Origin: Bactrocera neohumeralis
Lineage: Eukaryota > Arthropoda > Insecta > Diptera > Tephritidae
Assembly (NCBI RefSeq): GCF_024586455.1
Contig: NW_026089623.1
Location: 2,725,367 to 2,789,366, forward strand
DNA: 64,000 nt
Direction: 5' to 3'
Part shown: positions 32,327-42,453 of the stretch, one piece after another
How the letters are laid out: each line of letters opens with the position of its first letter
Position numbering within the stretch: the first letter of the stretch is position 1
Made by a program: the position numbers and the translations under genes
The notes under the pieces: generated by a model
The model's input: the letters and a program-made list of their open reading frames with translations, nothing else
Told to the model about the DNA's origin: nothing
The model's database searches: none

Positions 32327-35300
32327 CTATCGCAAATTGCTTTTATGGATCCTTTTTCCCTCTATCATAACCGCGGTACCAAGGTCTGCTTCAATAACTT
32401 TTTCAGTAAAAATCCTGTCAAATTTGTTTCCTAATCGTTTGTTTCTTCTCAAAAAAACCTTTTGTCCAACTTTATATGTTTTGGGTATTTTTCCGCAATT
32501 AAATCTTTTCAGAGTCTTTTCTTGAACTTCCACTAATCTTTTCCAAATATCATTTAATTTCTCAGGAGGGTAGTTATGAAACACATCAATGGGTCTGGCG
32601 TTTGTGACCGAATGAATACTGTTATTATATTTGTAGGTTGCTAATAAAACAAGATCAATAATTTCACATATTTGTTGCTGTTTTTTAATGCAACGTGCTA
32701 TTTCGAGCAATGTTGAGTGAAACCTTTCGACTTGGCCATTGCTTTCGCTGTGAAGCGTAGGTATGAAGAATTGTTCAATTGAGAAGTGATCTCTTAGCAA
32801 CGTTTTTATTAGGTTGGATTGAAAAGCTCCTTCGTTATCTGATACAATAATTTTCGTGTTATTAAATATAAGTAAAATCTCCATAAGGGCATCCTTAATG
32901 TCGGTAGTGGATCTAGACGCTATAGCTTTAACGACAGCAAATTTCGAAAATTTGTCCACGCATGTTAAAAAGTTTTGCTTGCCGGCAAAGAAAATGTCCA
33001 TATGGATAATTTCGCCCGGGAGCTTTGGAATGGGCGTTTTTCCAATTCCTGGATTAGGCGGTTTACGTTGATATTTGTTTTCCAGGCAAATTTTACAATT
33101 TGCGATTAAATTTTTTAACATTTTCTTCAAACCTGGAAAATAATATTCTCTGGAAATTTGACGAACATTTTCGGATAAGCACCGGTGGGCCCGATTATGT
33201 TCTGTAGCAACTGTTTCTAGTTGGTCATCTTTGTTAATAAGATCGATTACGAGTAATTCCGTGTGAACAAATTTTACACCTGGAAACTCAGACAATATGC
33301 GACCCTGTATTTGCCCTAAAGTGGAAAGATCGCAGTGAATTCCGTTTGTACCATTATAATTAATTGCGGATTTCAGAGAGCAAATCAACTTTTCGACAGT
33401 ATCGAAAAATATGGTGTGCCGAATAAATTTTTGAAACAATATTTTTGTTTTTTTATCGAAAATGCTGGATTTGGTAAGAATAAGTTGATTTTTAAATTGG
33501 TTAACAGGGTGCTTTATAGTTTTTATAATATCACTTGATGACTCTTCACTGTGAACAGTTCCACCTGAAGCAGAATCTTCCAGATTGTTAACGAACTGCC
33601 TAGAAAGAGCATCGGCTACCTTATTTTCTTTTCCAGGCTTATAATAAAAGTTTGGGGAAAATTCCTCTACGAATGCGCGCCATCTCTTCATTTTGCTATT
33701 CGGATTTTTTTCTGATATGGAGAAAATGAGGGGTTGATGGTCAGTGAAAATATTAATACTTCTTATTCCATAAAGATAATGTCGCAGTGTTTTTAAAGCC
33801 CATACGATGGCGAGAAGCTCACGTTCATTCGTGGCATAATTTTGTTCTGTACTTGAAAGGGTTCTCGAAATCATAGTAATGGGGCGGCCATTTTGGGACA
33901 AAACAGCGCCTACAGCACTTGACGAAGCATCCGTCGTAAGATCGAAGGGAAGACTGTAGTTGGGATATTGCAGAAGGACATCTTCTGACGCTAAAACTCG
34001 TTTTACGTTCTCGAAGGAACGTAATGCGTCGCGATCAAGTACAATTTCAACATTTTTCGATTTTTTTGCACCTACGTGTCCATTATCACCGCGAAGGTAT
34101 TTAGTCAATGGCTTTACCATATCGGCATAATTCTTTATGAAACGGCGATAATAGCCTGATAGGCCGAGAAATGACCGCAACGCACGTAACGTTGTTGGAA
34201 GTTCATAATTCAAAATGGCATTGACCTTATCTGGACTTGTTTTAATACCATCTGCTGAAACTATAAAGCCCAAAAACTCAACTTCGGCTTGGAAAAATTT
34301 CGATTTTTCTGTAGAAACTCTCATTCCCGCTTTTTCTAGCTTGCTTAAAATTTTATCAATACTATTTAAGTGCGAATATTCATCGGGGGAATAAATTATT
34401 ATGTCATCGATATAGACATGACAACATTTTCCGATATCTTCGCGTAAAACGTCATCGATAGCTCTTTGAAAGATGCTAGGCGCGTTCTTTAATCCAAATG
34501 GTAGCCTACAAAATTCGTATTTTCCGTTGTTAATGCTAAACGCGGTTTTTTTTCTATCTTCCTCGCACAAAACGATTTGATGGAAACCAGATTTTAAATC
34601 TATGGTGGTAAAGTACTTTGATTTTCCTAGGTTGGCTAAAATTACAGTTGTATCTGGTATTGGGTACCGATCGGAAATGGTTTTTTCATTAATTTTTCTG
34701 TAGTCAATAACTAAGCGCAGTTTCTGATTTCCACATTCATCTAAACCTTTCTTAGATACTACGTGAACTGGTGAATTATATGGAGAACAAGATTCTCTTA
34801 TTATACCATCTCTGAGGAGAGCTTTAATTTCACTATTGATAAACGGCGCTACCGAAACCGGATACGGGTAGCTTTTGGTATAAATTGGGTCGTTTGTTTG
34901 AGTACGAATGTTTGCCTTGACTTTAGTATTAAACGGCAATTTTCTATTTGAATCGGCAAAAGCATTTATATTTCTGTTGATCATCTCACGAAACTGTGAG
35001 TTAATGTGAGATGGAACAGAGTTTTCTTCAATTGTTATTAAATTGCTCTGGTTGCATGAGAGGTGTTTAAGTTTGGTTTGACCATTACGGTAAAACAAAT
35101 ATCCTCTTTCCGTATCGATATTTGCTTCAATTTCCTTGAGGAAGTCATATCCGATGATACCATCAAACGTACTTAGATTTGGAAGTAAGTAAAACGTCGA
35201 GGTATGGTCAAGAACGTTCAAAAGACATTTTTTATTTATTAAATTTATACCATTGATTGATCTTAATTTGAAAGGTTTGACGACATTTTTGATACCCTGG

Positions 35301-35416
35301 AGAAAGGGAAGATTTTTAATATAGTTCTTAGAAGTGCCTGTATCGATTAGAATGCGCAGCTCCTGACCACTCTTAGAAGTTTTAGATATAAAGGGCAGGA
35401 GCGATTTTAGTTTAAA
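32327..35416 (-). CDS. pol: Gypsy pol: protease, RT, RNase H, integrase
   Basis: One open frame, entered by -1 frameshifting from gag at 35410-35416. There is no stop down to 32327. Domains in order: retropepsin LRILIDTGTSKNY near 35340; RT with FTTIDLKSGFHQI (first Asp) and CHVYIDDIIIYS (YxDD, around 34420); RNase H with LTTDASSSAVGAVLS and ATNERELLAIVWAL; integrase with an HRCLSENV...CKICLEN zinc region, then HMDIFF, IIVSDNEGAFQ and SNGQVERFHS supplying D, D and E. It ends with a basic chromatin-side tail and no obvious chromodomain. Every catalytic motif I can check is present. Autonomous in principle if gag is supplied. Confidence 0.9.
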   Translation of the reverse strand, partial: FKLKSLLPFISKTSKSGQELRILIDTGTSKNYIKNLPFLQGIKNVVKPFKLRSINGINLINKKCLLNVLDHTSTFYLLPNLSTFDGIIGYDFLKEIEANIDTERGYLFYRNGQTKLKHLSCNQSNLITIEENSVPSHINSQFREMINRNINAFADSNRKLPFNTKVKANIRTQTNDPIYTKSYPYPVSVAPFINSEIKALLRDGIIRESCSPYNSPVHVVSKKGLDECGNQKLRLVIDYRKINEKTISDRYPIPDTTVILANLGKSKYFTTIDLKSGFHQIVLCEEDRKKTAFSINNGKYEFCRLPFGLKNAPSIFQRAIDDVLREDIGKCCHVYIDDIIIYSPDEYSHLNSIDKILSKLEKAGMRVSTEKSKFFQAEVEFLGFIVSADGIKTSPDKVNAILNYELPTTLRALRSFLGLSGYYRRFIKNYADMVKPLTKYLRGDNGHVGAKKSKNVEIVLDRDALRSFENVKRVLASEDVLLQYPNYSLPFDLTTDASSSAVGAVLSQNGRPITMISRTLSSTEQNYATNERELLAIVWALKTLRHYLYGIRSINIFTDHQPLIFSISEKNPNSKMKRWRAFVEEFSPNFYYKPGKENKVADALSRQFVNNLEDSASGGTVHSEESSSDIIKTIKHPVNQFKNQLILTKSSIFDKKTKILFQKFIRHTIFFDTVEKLICSLKSAINYNGTNGIHCDLSTLGQIQGRILSEFPGVKFVHTELLVIDLINKDDQLETVATEHNRAHRCLSENVRQISREYYFPGLKKMLKNLIANCKICLENKYQRKPPNPGIGKTPIPKLPGEIIHMDIFFAGKQNFLTCVDKFSKFAVVKAIASRSTTDIKDALMEILLIFNNTKIIVSDNEGAFQSNLIKTLLRDHFSIEQFFIPTLHSESNGQVERFHSTLLEIARCIKKQQQICEIIDLVLLATYKYNNSIHSVTNARPIDVFHNYPPEKLNDIWKRLVEVQEKTLKRFNCGKIPKTYKVGQKVFLRRNKRLGNKFDRIFTEKVIEADLGTAVMIEGKRIHKSNLR

Positions 35417-36659
35417 TAGTTGACTTCTTCAGTTTGTTCAATTGGAGTATCAGATTGGAAATAATTATAGGTATCATTATTGTTTTGATAGTCTTCGTCA
35501 TAATTTCTAGAATTGTAGTCTTGGGGATAATCATCGTCGTATGTTTCACATTCTGGTTCATCATTGAAATTCACCTTTTGAGACATATAGTTAATTCTTT
35601 GCATTTTATTAAACGGAGTTTTATTAGAAGCGGATTGTTCGCGTGATCGCTTAAATACTACAGGTTGATTAGGGGAAGGATATTGTTGCTGAATGTTTTT
35701 TCTTAGGTTATGAAATTGATTACTGCGTTGTTCTTCCCTTTGGTTAAAGTTATATGAATTTTGAGGTGAAAAACGTTTTTGATAATATGAGGTCGTGTGG
35801 TCGATTTCCATAGGTGATGGTCTGTCATTTTGGGAATTGAGCATACCTGATTGACCCTGTCGCTGACTCGGCTGAAAATGAGGCATTACTTTCATCGAGC
35901 TGCCTGCAGCGAAAGCTCGAGCGAAATCTTGTCGCAAGTGGCTGATTTGTAGCTCTTGAGTTATTGCAAGTGCAGATGGGAGGTCACGTGGCCTCGCCGA
36001 AAATAATATGTCACACAATGGACGCCGAAGTCCAGAAATGAAAACACGTAATGCATTTTCTCTTGCTCTTTCGTTCATAGCAGCAATGGTTTCACTATTA
36101 CCGCTATAACACATAATTTGCTTATTTATTATAAGCGTTAATTGTTTATCGACTCTGTCATAATAGTCAGAAATAGGAAGATTTCCTTGCCTTAACACGC
36201 TTAGTTCATTCTCTAACACATACAGCGGCCTTTTGTCGGAATACGCTAAATCTAATCTGGAAATTATTGCTTTAAAGTTAAGGATTGTATTAAATGATGA
36301 AAGGGTAGAATTAGCAGATTCTGTAATTTTATTCCGAAAAATCCCCATAGCAATATAATATTTTTCTGAACCTTCCTTATAGTATTCCATTGCGAAATGT
36401 GCAGCGGTCCGCCAAGCTGGATATGAAGCAGCATCTCCTTTGAATTCAGGTAGGGATTTTATTAAATCCAAACTTGCGCTATTATCCAAAATAAGGGGAT
36501 TGATAGATACTGGCGTGTAAGTCTGAGCAGTGGGAGGAGCTAATCGATTTAACGCTAAAGTGACTTGGCTTATCTGCTTATCTGCTCAGCAAATGCTTGT
36601 CTAGTGCGCTCAGTAGCCACATTTACTATTTCAAGCACCTGCTCCCTACTTATACTCAT
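35407..36659 (-). pseudogene. gag: Gypsy gag, broken by an 8-bp duplication
   Basis: The likely start is the ATG at 36657-36659 (MSISREQVLEIV). The frame breaks at 36568-36583, where the 8-mer GCTTATCT is present twice in tandem. Past that, the frame is open to the stop at 35407-35409. The protein has a capsid-like region (FKGDAASYPAWR, LYVLENELSVLRQ) and a Gln/Asn/Arg-rich C-terminus with no CCHC knuckle. Gag makes the particle shell. The last codons overlap the frameshift site. Confidence 0.8.
35410..35416 (-). promoter_or_regulatory. -1 ribosomal frameshift heptamer TTTAAAC
   Basis: On the minus strand the gag frame reads T TTA AAC followed at once by TAA (35407-35409). This is a canonical X XXY YYZ slippery site, and the pol frame is exactly the -1 frame. 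It would set the gag to gag-pol ratio. I did not model a downstream structure. Confidence 0.8.
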
Positions 36660-37248
36660 ATTGGTATTAAAGCAAATGGATTTTTCGTATGAAAAATATT
36701 TAATTATTAATTTCTAAACAAAATTACTTGCGAAATATTGTAGTTTTTAGTAAAAATATGTAGTTATTTTTTTATTATTATTTTTTTTTTTTTTTTGCGG
36801 TTGGAGAAAGCGGCCGTTTCAAAGAAAAAAACGATTCACTGGATTGGAAAATAAACCAAAGACTTAAAAAAAAATGAAACAATTTCAACTAAGAACAGCC
36901 TTCCACCACGTGCAATTTATCATAGAGGTTATCTCAGAACAAAAAGCAAATTTAATAAACAGGTTTTTCGTTTTATTATTTTATATCGAAATATTTATTT
37001 TTAAGAGGGCAATATTCTCTTTTCACTAATTTATTTCACTTAGAATGTGGTTTTCAATAAGTGAATATTTCACTGCACAAATAATTTCACTTTACAATTT
37101 TTTCACTTTTTTATGATTTTGAATTATTACTTACAGAACAAGTTTTAATTATATCCAAAATTATTAATATTCTTCAGGATCTTCGTTTCATCAGGATGCG
37201 TGGTTCTCCTCTATTTTATTGGATTATCCAGTTGCTGGAGGTCCTTGG
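36660..37248 (-). other. Gypsy 5' leader, no gene
   Basis: AT-rich leader between primer site and gag start, with T runs (36778-36796). No ORF of interest. Confidence 0.6.
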
Positions 37249-37259
37249 GTTGGGCGCCA
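37249..37259 (-). promoter_or_regulatory. Primer binding site, tRNA-Lys type
   Basis: The plus strand GTTGGGCGCCA equals the 3' end of tRNA-Lys, giving TGGCGCCCAAC on the element strand, directly inside the 5' LTR. Eleven nucleotides match; the following bases do not. Confidence 0.75.
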
Positions 37260-37741
37260 ATTAATTAGAATGCAAGTTTTTACTTATGGCGATGTTGCTC
37301 GCTTTATTGCTGATTACTAATTAAAGTTTTACAATTTTGTTTCATTACTCTTAGCCTAAGCTCAGCCTCTTCTCTGCGTTGTTGTTATTTTACTCGTGCC
37401 CAGTCGAACTTAGGAGTTGTTGTTAGGTGGAGTAGTTTAAGGCGGCCAAACTTAACTGTTGCTATGGTCGAATCATTGATTGCTTCGCGCAATGACTCGA
37501 AATGGTGAGGTGTGTTGTTGCTTTGGTAGGACGCCAGTTTTGGCGGGAACATCCGGCTGTTACTAAGTTTTGTTGTATTTTTGTGATGCTGGCTAATCAG
37601 CGAATGCCACGCACACAGGCCGCGCATCATTTTATAATTGTTGATTTATAATTTTTTATAGGATCTTAACCCTTGGGTAAAACGAAAGATTTGACCTGGT
37701 TACTTAAGTTCGTTAACCAGTGTGGTAAACATTATATTTGC
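37260..37741 (-). repeat. 5' LTR of the gypsy element
   Basis: The body matches the 3' LTR. Its outer end stops at ATTATATTTGC, where the 3' LTR continues about 20 nt further to its AGTTAAG start, so this LTR has lost its terminus and the left flank of insertion. Confidence 0.85.
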
Positions 37742-38097
37742 TATTCTATAGAAAAGATAAAAAGATACAACTTATTCCGGGATTAAAAATAGCGTTTTTG
37801 TAAATTATAGCCAGATCGGACAAAATAATAATTTTTGAGTATTTAAATTAAAACATCCAACATACTTGTATAAAATTATTGTATATTGAATTTGTAATAT
37901 ATGCGGAAACTTTTTAAATCTTTGTTTATGATTTTGTGGTATATTAAATTACGGGCTTTTGAACTTTCAATACTTAATAAAGAGGATTAAGTTTGTCAGA
38001 TCTCAATTTATAAATGCTTTTAAAAATTTTTCATTGAAAATTACTACTTCTATGCTTTACAGTACAATGAATGGCTACAACAAATCCCTGCGTTCAC
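37742..38097. other. No gene or recognised repeat
   Basis: AT-rich sequence between the gypsy LTR and the next mini-me-like repeat. Nothing supportable seen. Confidence 0.4.
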
Positions 38098-38544
38098 ATA
38101 TATTTATACCCGGAACAGGGTATATTCAGTTTGCCACGAAGTTTGTAACACACAGAAGGAAGCGTCGGAGACCCTATGAAGTATATATGTATATACATGA
38201 TCACTGTGTTGTACTGAGTCGATTTAGCCATCTCCGTCTGTCTGTCTGTCCGTCTGTTTGTATATATAGGAACTAGTCCCTTAGTTTTTAAGAAATTTGA
38301 AATTTTGCAAAATGACGTTTGCTTCTTCAAGAAGCTGCTCATTTGTCTGAACTGCCGATATCGGAATCAAGTTCTTGTATGGAAAACTTTCACATTTGAT
38401 AACATATCTTCACAAAAGTTGGCACAGGTTATTTTCTAAGGCAATAATGTAATATACGAAGAAATTGTTCAGATCGGCTTACTATAGTATATTGCTTCCA
38501 TACAAACTGAACACATAGTTACTAAAAGAAATGCACCTGTGAAA
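38098..38544. mobile_element. Mini-me/Helentron-like repeat, copy B
   Basis: Starts TATTTATACCCGGAACAGGG and follows copy F (57812) closely: CACGAAGTTTGTAACA, GGAGACCCTAT, a CCGTCTGTCTGTCTGTCCG tract, and one unit of the 154-bp repeat found tandemly in copy F. The end is replaced by the palindrome at 38486-38613. Confidence 0.7.
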
Positions 38545-38613
38545 CTAATATACCTTTCACAGGTGCATTTCTTTTAGTAACTATGTGTTCAGTTTGTATG
38601 GAAGCAATATACT
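38486..38613. repeat. Perfect inverted repeat, 59-bp arms, 10-bp loop
   Basis: Arms 38486-38544 and 38555-38613 are exact reverse complements; the loop is CTAATATACC. The arm sequence is the 3' part of copy B. It would form a long hairpin in single-stranded DNA or RNA. Confidence 0.95.
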
Positions 38614-38824
38614 ACTACTATACGGTGGAGCCGAATTTAAGATTTTTTTTGTTTTGGCATAATTTCAATCTGGTCGTTCCAGTCATTCCAATTGCCAAAT
38701 GTCAAAACCTATCAGATCCAATCAACTGTCAAAGTTGGGTAGATGCGCGGATCTCTCATTTCCAATGACGGGAGAGTTGGGCATCTCTTTGTCTCTGCAT
38801 ATACTATGCATAGTCTTTATCTTT

Positions 38825-40045
38825 ACCGGCATAGACACCGCTTAAGTTGTTATAGCCGAGTTAACAACAGCGCGCAAGTCGTTTCTTGTTTTCCCAACGT
38901 GGCGTCAGTTGGAAATTCCAAGCGAAGCCAAGTCCTTCTCCACCTGGTCTTTCCAACGGAGTGGCGGTCTTGCCCTTCCTCTGCTTCCCGGGTACTGTGT
39001 ACTTTCAGAGCTGGAGTGTTTTCGTACATTTGGACGACATGACCTAGGCAGCGTAGCCGCTGTTTTTTAATTCGCTGAACTATGTCTATGTTGTCGTTTA
39101 TCTTATACAGCTCATCGTTCCATCGAATACGATATTCGCCGTGGCCAACGCGGAAAGGAACATAAATCCTCCGGAGCACATTTCTCTCGAAAACTCGTAA
39201 CGTCGACTCATCAGATGTTGCCATCGTCCATGCCTCTGCACCATATAGCAAAAAGGGAATAATGAGTGACTTATAGAGTTTGGTTTTTGTTTGTCGAGAG
39301 AGGACTGTAATTATCAATTGCCTACTTTGTCCGAAGTAGCACCTGTTGACAAGAGATATTCTGCGTTGGATTGCGAAGCTGACGTTATTGTTGCTGTTAA
39401 TACCAAGATATACGAAATTGACTACGACTTCGATGTTATGACTGTCAGCAGTGATATGGGAGCCTAGTCGATTGCGACGACATTCGACATTTGTTTGATG
39501 ACAGGAGTAATTTCGTCTTGCCATCGTTCATAACCAGACCCATTTGCTTTTTGCGGTTGCTGATATGATATCAATGCAATCGACGTACGCCAGCAGTTGT
39601 ACACTCTTATTAAAGATAGTGCCTTTCCTAGTCCTAGAGAGTCGCCTTGTCTGAAACCTTGTTTTGCGGGGATATCAAATACAGACATCGCGGCATAAAG
39701 GCAGCTCTTTTTTGTGCTGTCAAAAGCAGCTTTGAAATCGACGAAGAAGTCATCTGTTCGATTCTCTTTTCACGGGTCTTTTTCATGATTTGGCTCATGG
39801 TAAATATCTGGTCAGTTATTGATTTTCCAGATCTAAAGCCACACTGATAAGGTGCAATCTGTTTGTTGACGTTGGGCTTTAATCTTTCACACAATACGCT
39901 CGATGTTGTCGAGACTTATCCCACGGTAGTTGGCGCAGATTGTGGAGTCTCCCTTTTTGTGGATTGGGCATAGCACACTTAAATTCCAAATGTTAAGAAT
40001 GCTTTCGTCCGTTCATATTCTACAAAGAAGCTGATGCATGCTCCA
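38825..40045 (-). mobile_element. RTE-type LINE, 3' half
   Basis: 3' end near 38825 (CGGCATAGACACCGCTTAAG). 39524-38850 encodes the C-terminal RT domain (ESTLRVFERNVLRRIYV, QRLRCLGHVVQMYENT). 39894-39634 encodes RT blocks (APYQCGFRSGKSITDQIFT). 39688 onward carries RQGDSL near the FxxGxRQGDxLS block. Frameshifted; stops near 40045. Confidence 0.8.
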
Positions 40046-40066
40046 TGCTTATTTTTAAACGTTCTA

Positions 40067-40232
40067 ATTTAGTTAATCATGGACAAACTGGAAATGTTAA
40101 TGTCTTTTGAGGTTCCCCTGGTTATTGTAAAACTAAATATTTTCGATATTTTTAGTTAATCATGGACAAACTGGAAATGTTAATGTCTTTTGAGGTTCCC
40201 CTGGTTATTGTAAAACTAAATATTTTCGATAT
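40067..40232. repeat. 83-bp perfect tandem duplication
   Basis: Two copies head to tail, each running from TTTAGTTAATCATGGACAAA to AATATTTTCGATAT. I see no difference between them, so the duplication is recent or an assembly effect. Confidence 0.9.
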
Positions 40233-40794
40233 GCTGAAAATTTCACAAAATTTGGTGGATATACAGTAAAATCCGCTTAAATGCATCGCGAAAAACTCCA
40301 GTTTTTGAGGTATCACTTATGTAAGTCCTTCGATGTGAGCTCAAAGCCAAAATTATTAACTTATTTTAAAACGAGAGTAATGTTCCTTTAATACTTAGAT
40401 TTATCAAAATACTAAAATAATGTCAAGCTGCCACAAGCAGATGTAATATAAACGTATGTACATATTAGTTTAAATATTGTGCAATGAATTTATAACTTAC
40501 TTCACATAAATATTTTAATAAAGAAAATCATATACGGAGGAAATTTTCAATACGGGCAACTCCCATAACTGTACAAATTTCTTGAACACAATGTTTTCAT
40601 TAATATTTTGATACAGAATTAATTCCTATAACCGGACATGAGTACATTCCAATGATCGCGCCAGAACAATATTTTGATAATACTGCGTTCAAAATATACA
40701 TATCTGATAAACGGACAAAAGCATTGCGATGGTGGGTGTCCGTTTATGAAGAATTGCACTGAAATACAATTTATTAATTTGTAAATACAATTTG
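40233..40794. other. No gene seen
   Basis: AT-rich intergenic sequence with short spurious ORFs only. Confidence 0.4.
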
Positions 40795-41670
40795 TAAATT
40801 TGTAAATATACTCTTGCAACCAGTTGCTACATCTAACAGTTGTACGTAGATATAGGGTTCGTGCAAGCTGTAACTTGAGTAAAAATTTAGACATATTGTT
40901 GAAACTTTGTATGTATGTCTGAGTACAAAAAGAATTCAGTTCGTAGATGGGCGTAATCGGACCACTGCCAGTCCACAAATCGCTATTAACCGATAATATT
41001 TGTGACATAACTAAGCACTAAATTAATATATAAAGCTTAAATTTGATACTGAGAATCTCAGTAACAAGGGGCATCTGTGGATAAAAAATTTTGAAAAAGT
41101 GGGCGTGGCGCCGCCCCTAATATATTTAATGTGCATACCTCCTTAAATCACAACAATAAAATTCACCCAGTACGAATATTGCAAGAACTATTACCGATAG
41201 TGTGAAAATGGATGTAATCGGATGAAAACCTCGTTCACTCCCCATATAACGGTACTGTTCAAAACTACTAAAAGCGCGATAAATCAATAACTAAATGCGT
41301 CTGAAACGTAAAATTTGCTGCCGGAATGGTATGAGAACGCTTTATGAGAGCCGATGTGAAAATTGCGCGATGGGCGTGGCACCGTCCACTTTTTGGTGAA
41401 ATCCCATATCTCGGGACCCGACTTACCGGTTCCGACAAAATTTAGTAAGTGGAATTTTTTTTTATATTCTAATGTAACGTTGTGAAAATGAGCGAAATCG
41501 GACAATAACCACGCCTACTTCCCATATAGCACAATTTTAAATTCCACTGATAATGTTCAGTTTTCAGTACAAAAATCAAGAAGCAATTAATATAACGGGA
41601 TTAAACTTTACACGCATAAGGCTTAGTGCATGCTACCCAAAAACGTTTTCAAATCCAACAAAAAATGTTC
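40795..41670. mobile_element. Mini-me/Helentron-like repeat, copy C, degenerate
   Basis: Starts AAATATACTCTTGCAACCAG and shares CAAGCTGTAACTTGAGTA, GATGGGCGTAATCGGACCAC and GTGGGCGTGGC with copies A and D. The (GTCY)n tract is lost. Ends near CAAATCCAACAAAAAATG. Confidence 0.6.
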
Positions 41671-41671
41671 A

Positions 41672-41969
41672 TGTCCCTAGGTACCGAATATTTTGTACGA
41701 CCCAGATTTTCGAGTAGAATCGGAATCGAGTTTACCATCCCTACTGGCAGCCATCGCGTGCACATATAATAACCTCCCCACAATAACCACCACAAAAAAA
41801 TTATTATTTTTTCCATGTTATTTATATGGAAAATAGAAAATTTTAAAGAGGCACCTCTTAATATTATTATTAAGAGCTCATCTTTTGAGTGACTTTCTTT
41901 TTCACATTTTTGAAAGTTTTTCGCCTGTTTTTCAGTTGAAAAAAAAGGTTGACTCAGAATGACACACCC
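41672..41969. mobile_element. Half fold-back element plus a long-TIR remnant
   Basis: 41678-41700 (CCCTAGGTACCGAATAT) is an end of the family at 55758-56668. 41702-41969 matches the right half of the fold-back at 58956-59593, from TCGAGTAGAATCGGAAT through CCATCCCTACTGGCAGCC to the terminus ATGACACACCC, followed by TA. The left half is absent. Confidence 0.7.
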
Positions 41970-42453
41970 TAGTATGTATATATAAAATTCTTTGGATTTC
42001 GATCCTCTGGTTGACGTTTTACATCTTAAGGCAGTGTTTCCCAAAGTGGGCGATAACGTCCCCTTGTGGGCGGTGCAGGTGTCAAGGGGGGCGGTAAGAG
42101 ACCCAGAAAGAAAATGGGGGCGTTGTGTAGAGGCCTGGGGGGTTATTTGTAATTCTATTTAGCTAAGAGGCCTCATAGACAACGACTACATGAGCTCTCG
42201 ACTCTCAACAACAACTTGTGAACATCAACTAATATGAATTAAAAGATTGCTCAAACTCGGTTCTATATTTCTATCCGCGTAGTTCATATATCTGTCCTAT
42301 TTTATTGAATATAGAAAAAATTAAAATCATGTCAATCGGTCGCTCCGTTTCATAACGGGGCATCTCGACAGGATAGAATTTATAGAATACTAACTGTCAA
42401 ACGTATTGCTATTGCCATTGCCAAATCTGTATGTGGGCATTTTCTATCATAAT

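Larger units (their letters stand above)
31526..37741 (-). mobile_element. Ty3/gypsy LTR retrotransposon, nearly complete
   Basis: Minus strand: 5' LTR (37260-37741), tRNA-Lys primer site, leader, gag, -1 frameshift site, pol with protease, RT, RNase H and integrase, polypurine tract and 3' LTR (about 31526-32061). No env ORF lies between pol and the tract. Pol is intact over its whole length; gag has one 8-bp duplication breaking its N-terminus. The LTR bodies are almost identical, but the ends carry indels, and the 5' LTR lacks roughly the first 20 nt seen in the 3' LTR. No target duplication could be called. Confidence 0.9.

Noticed and set aside
35221..36489. Met starts for gypsy pol at 35221 and gag at 36489
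   Set aside because: Both are TTG codons; the frames are open upstream, pol being entered by frameshift and gag starting near 36659.
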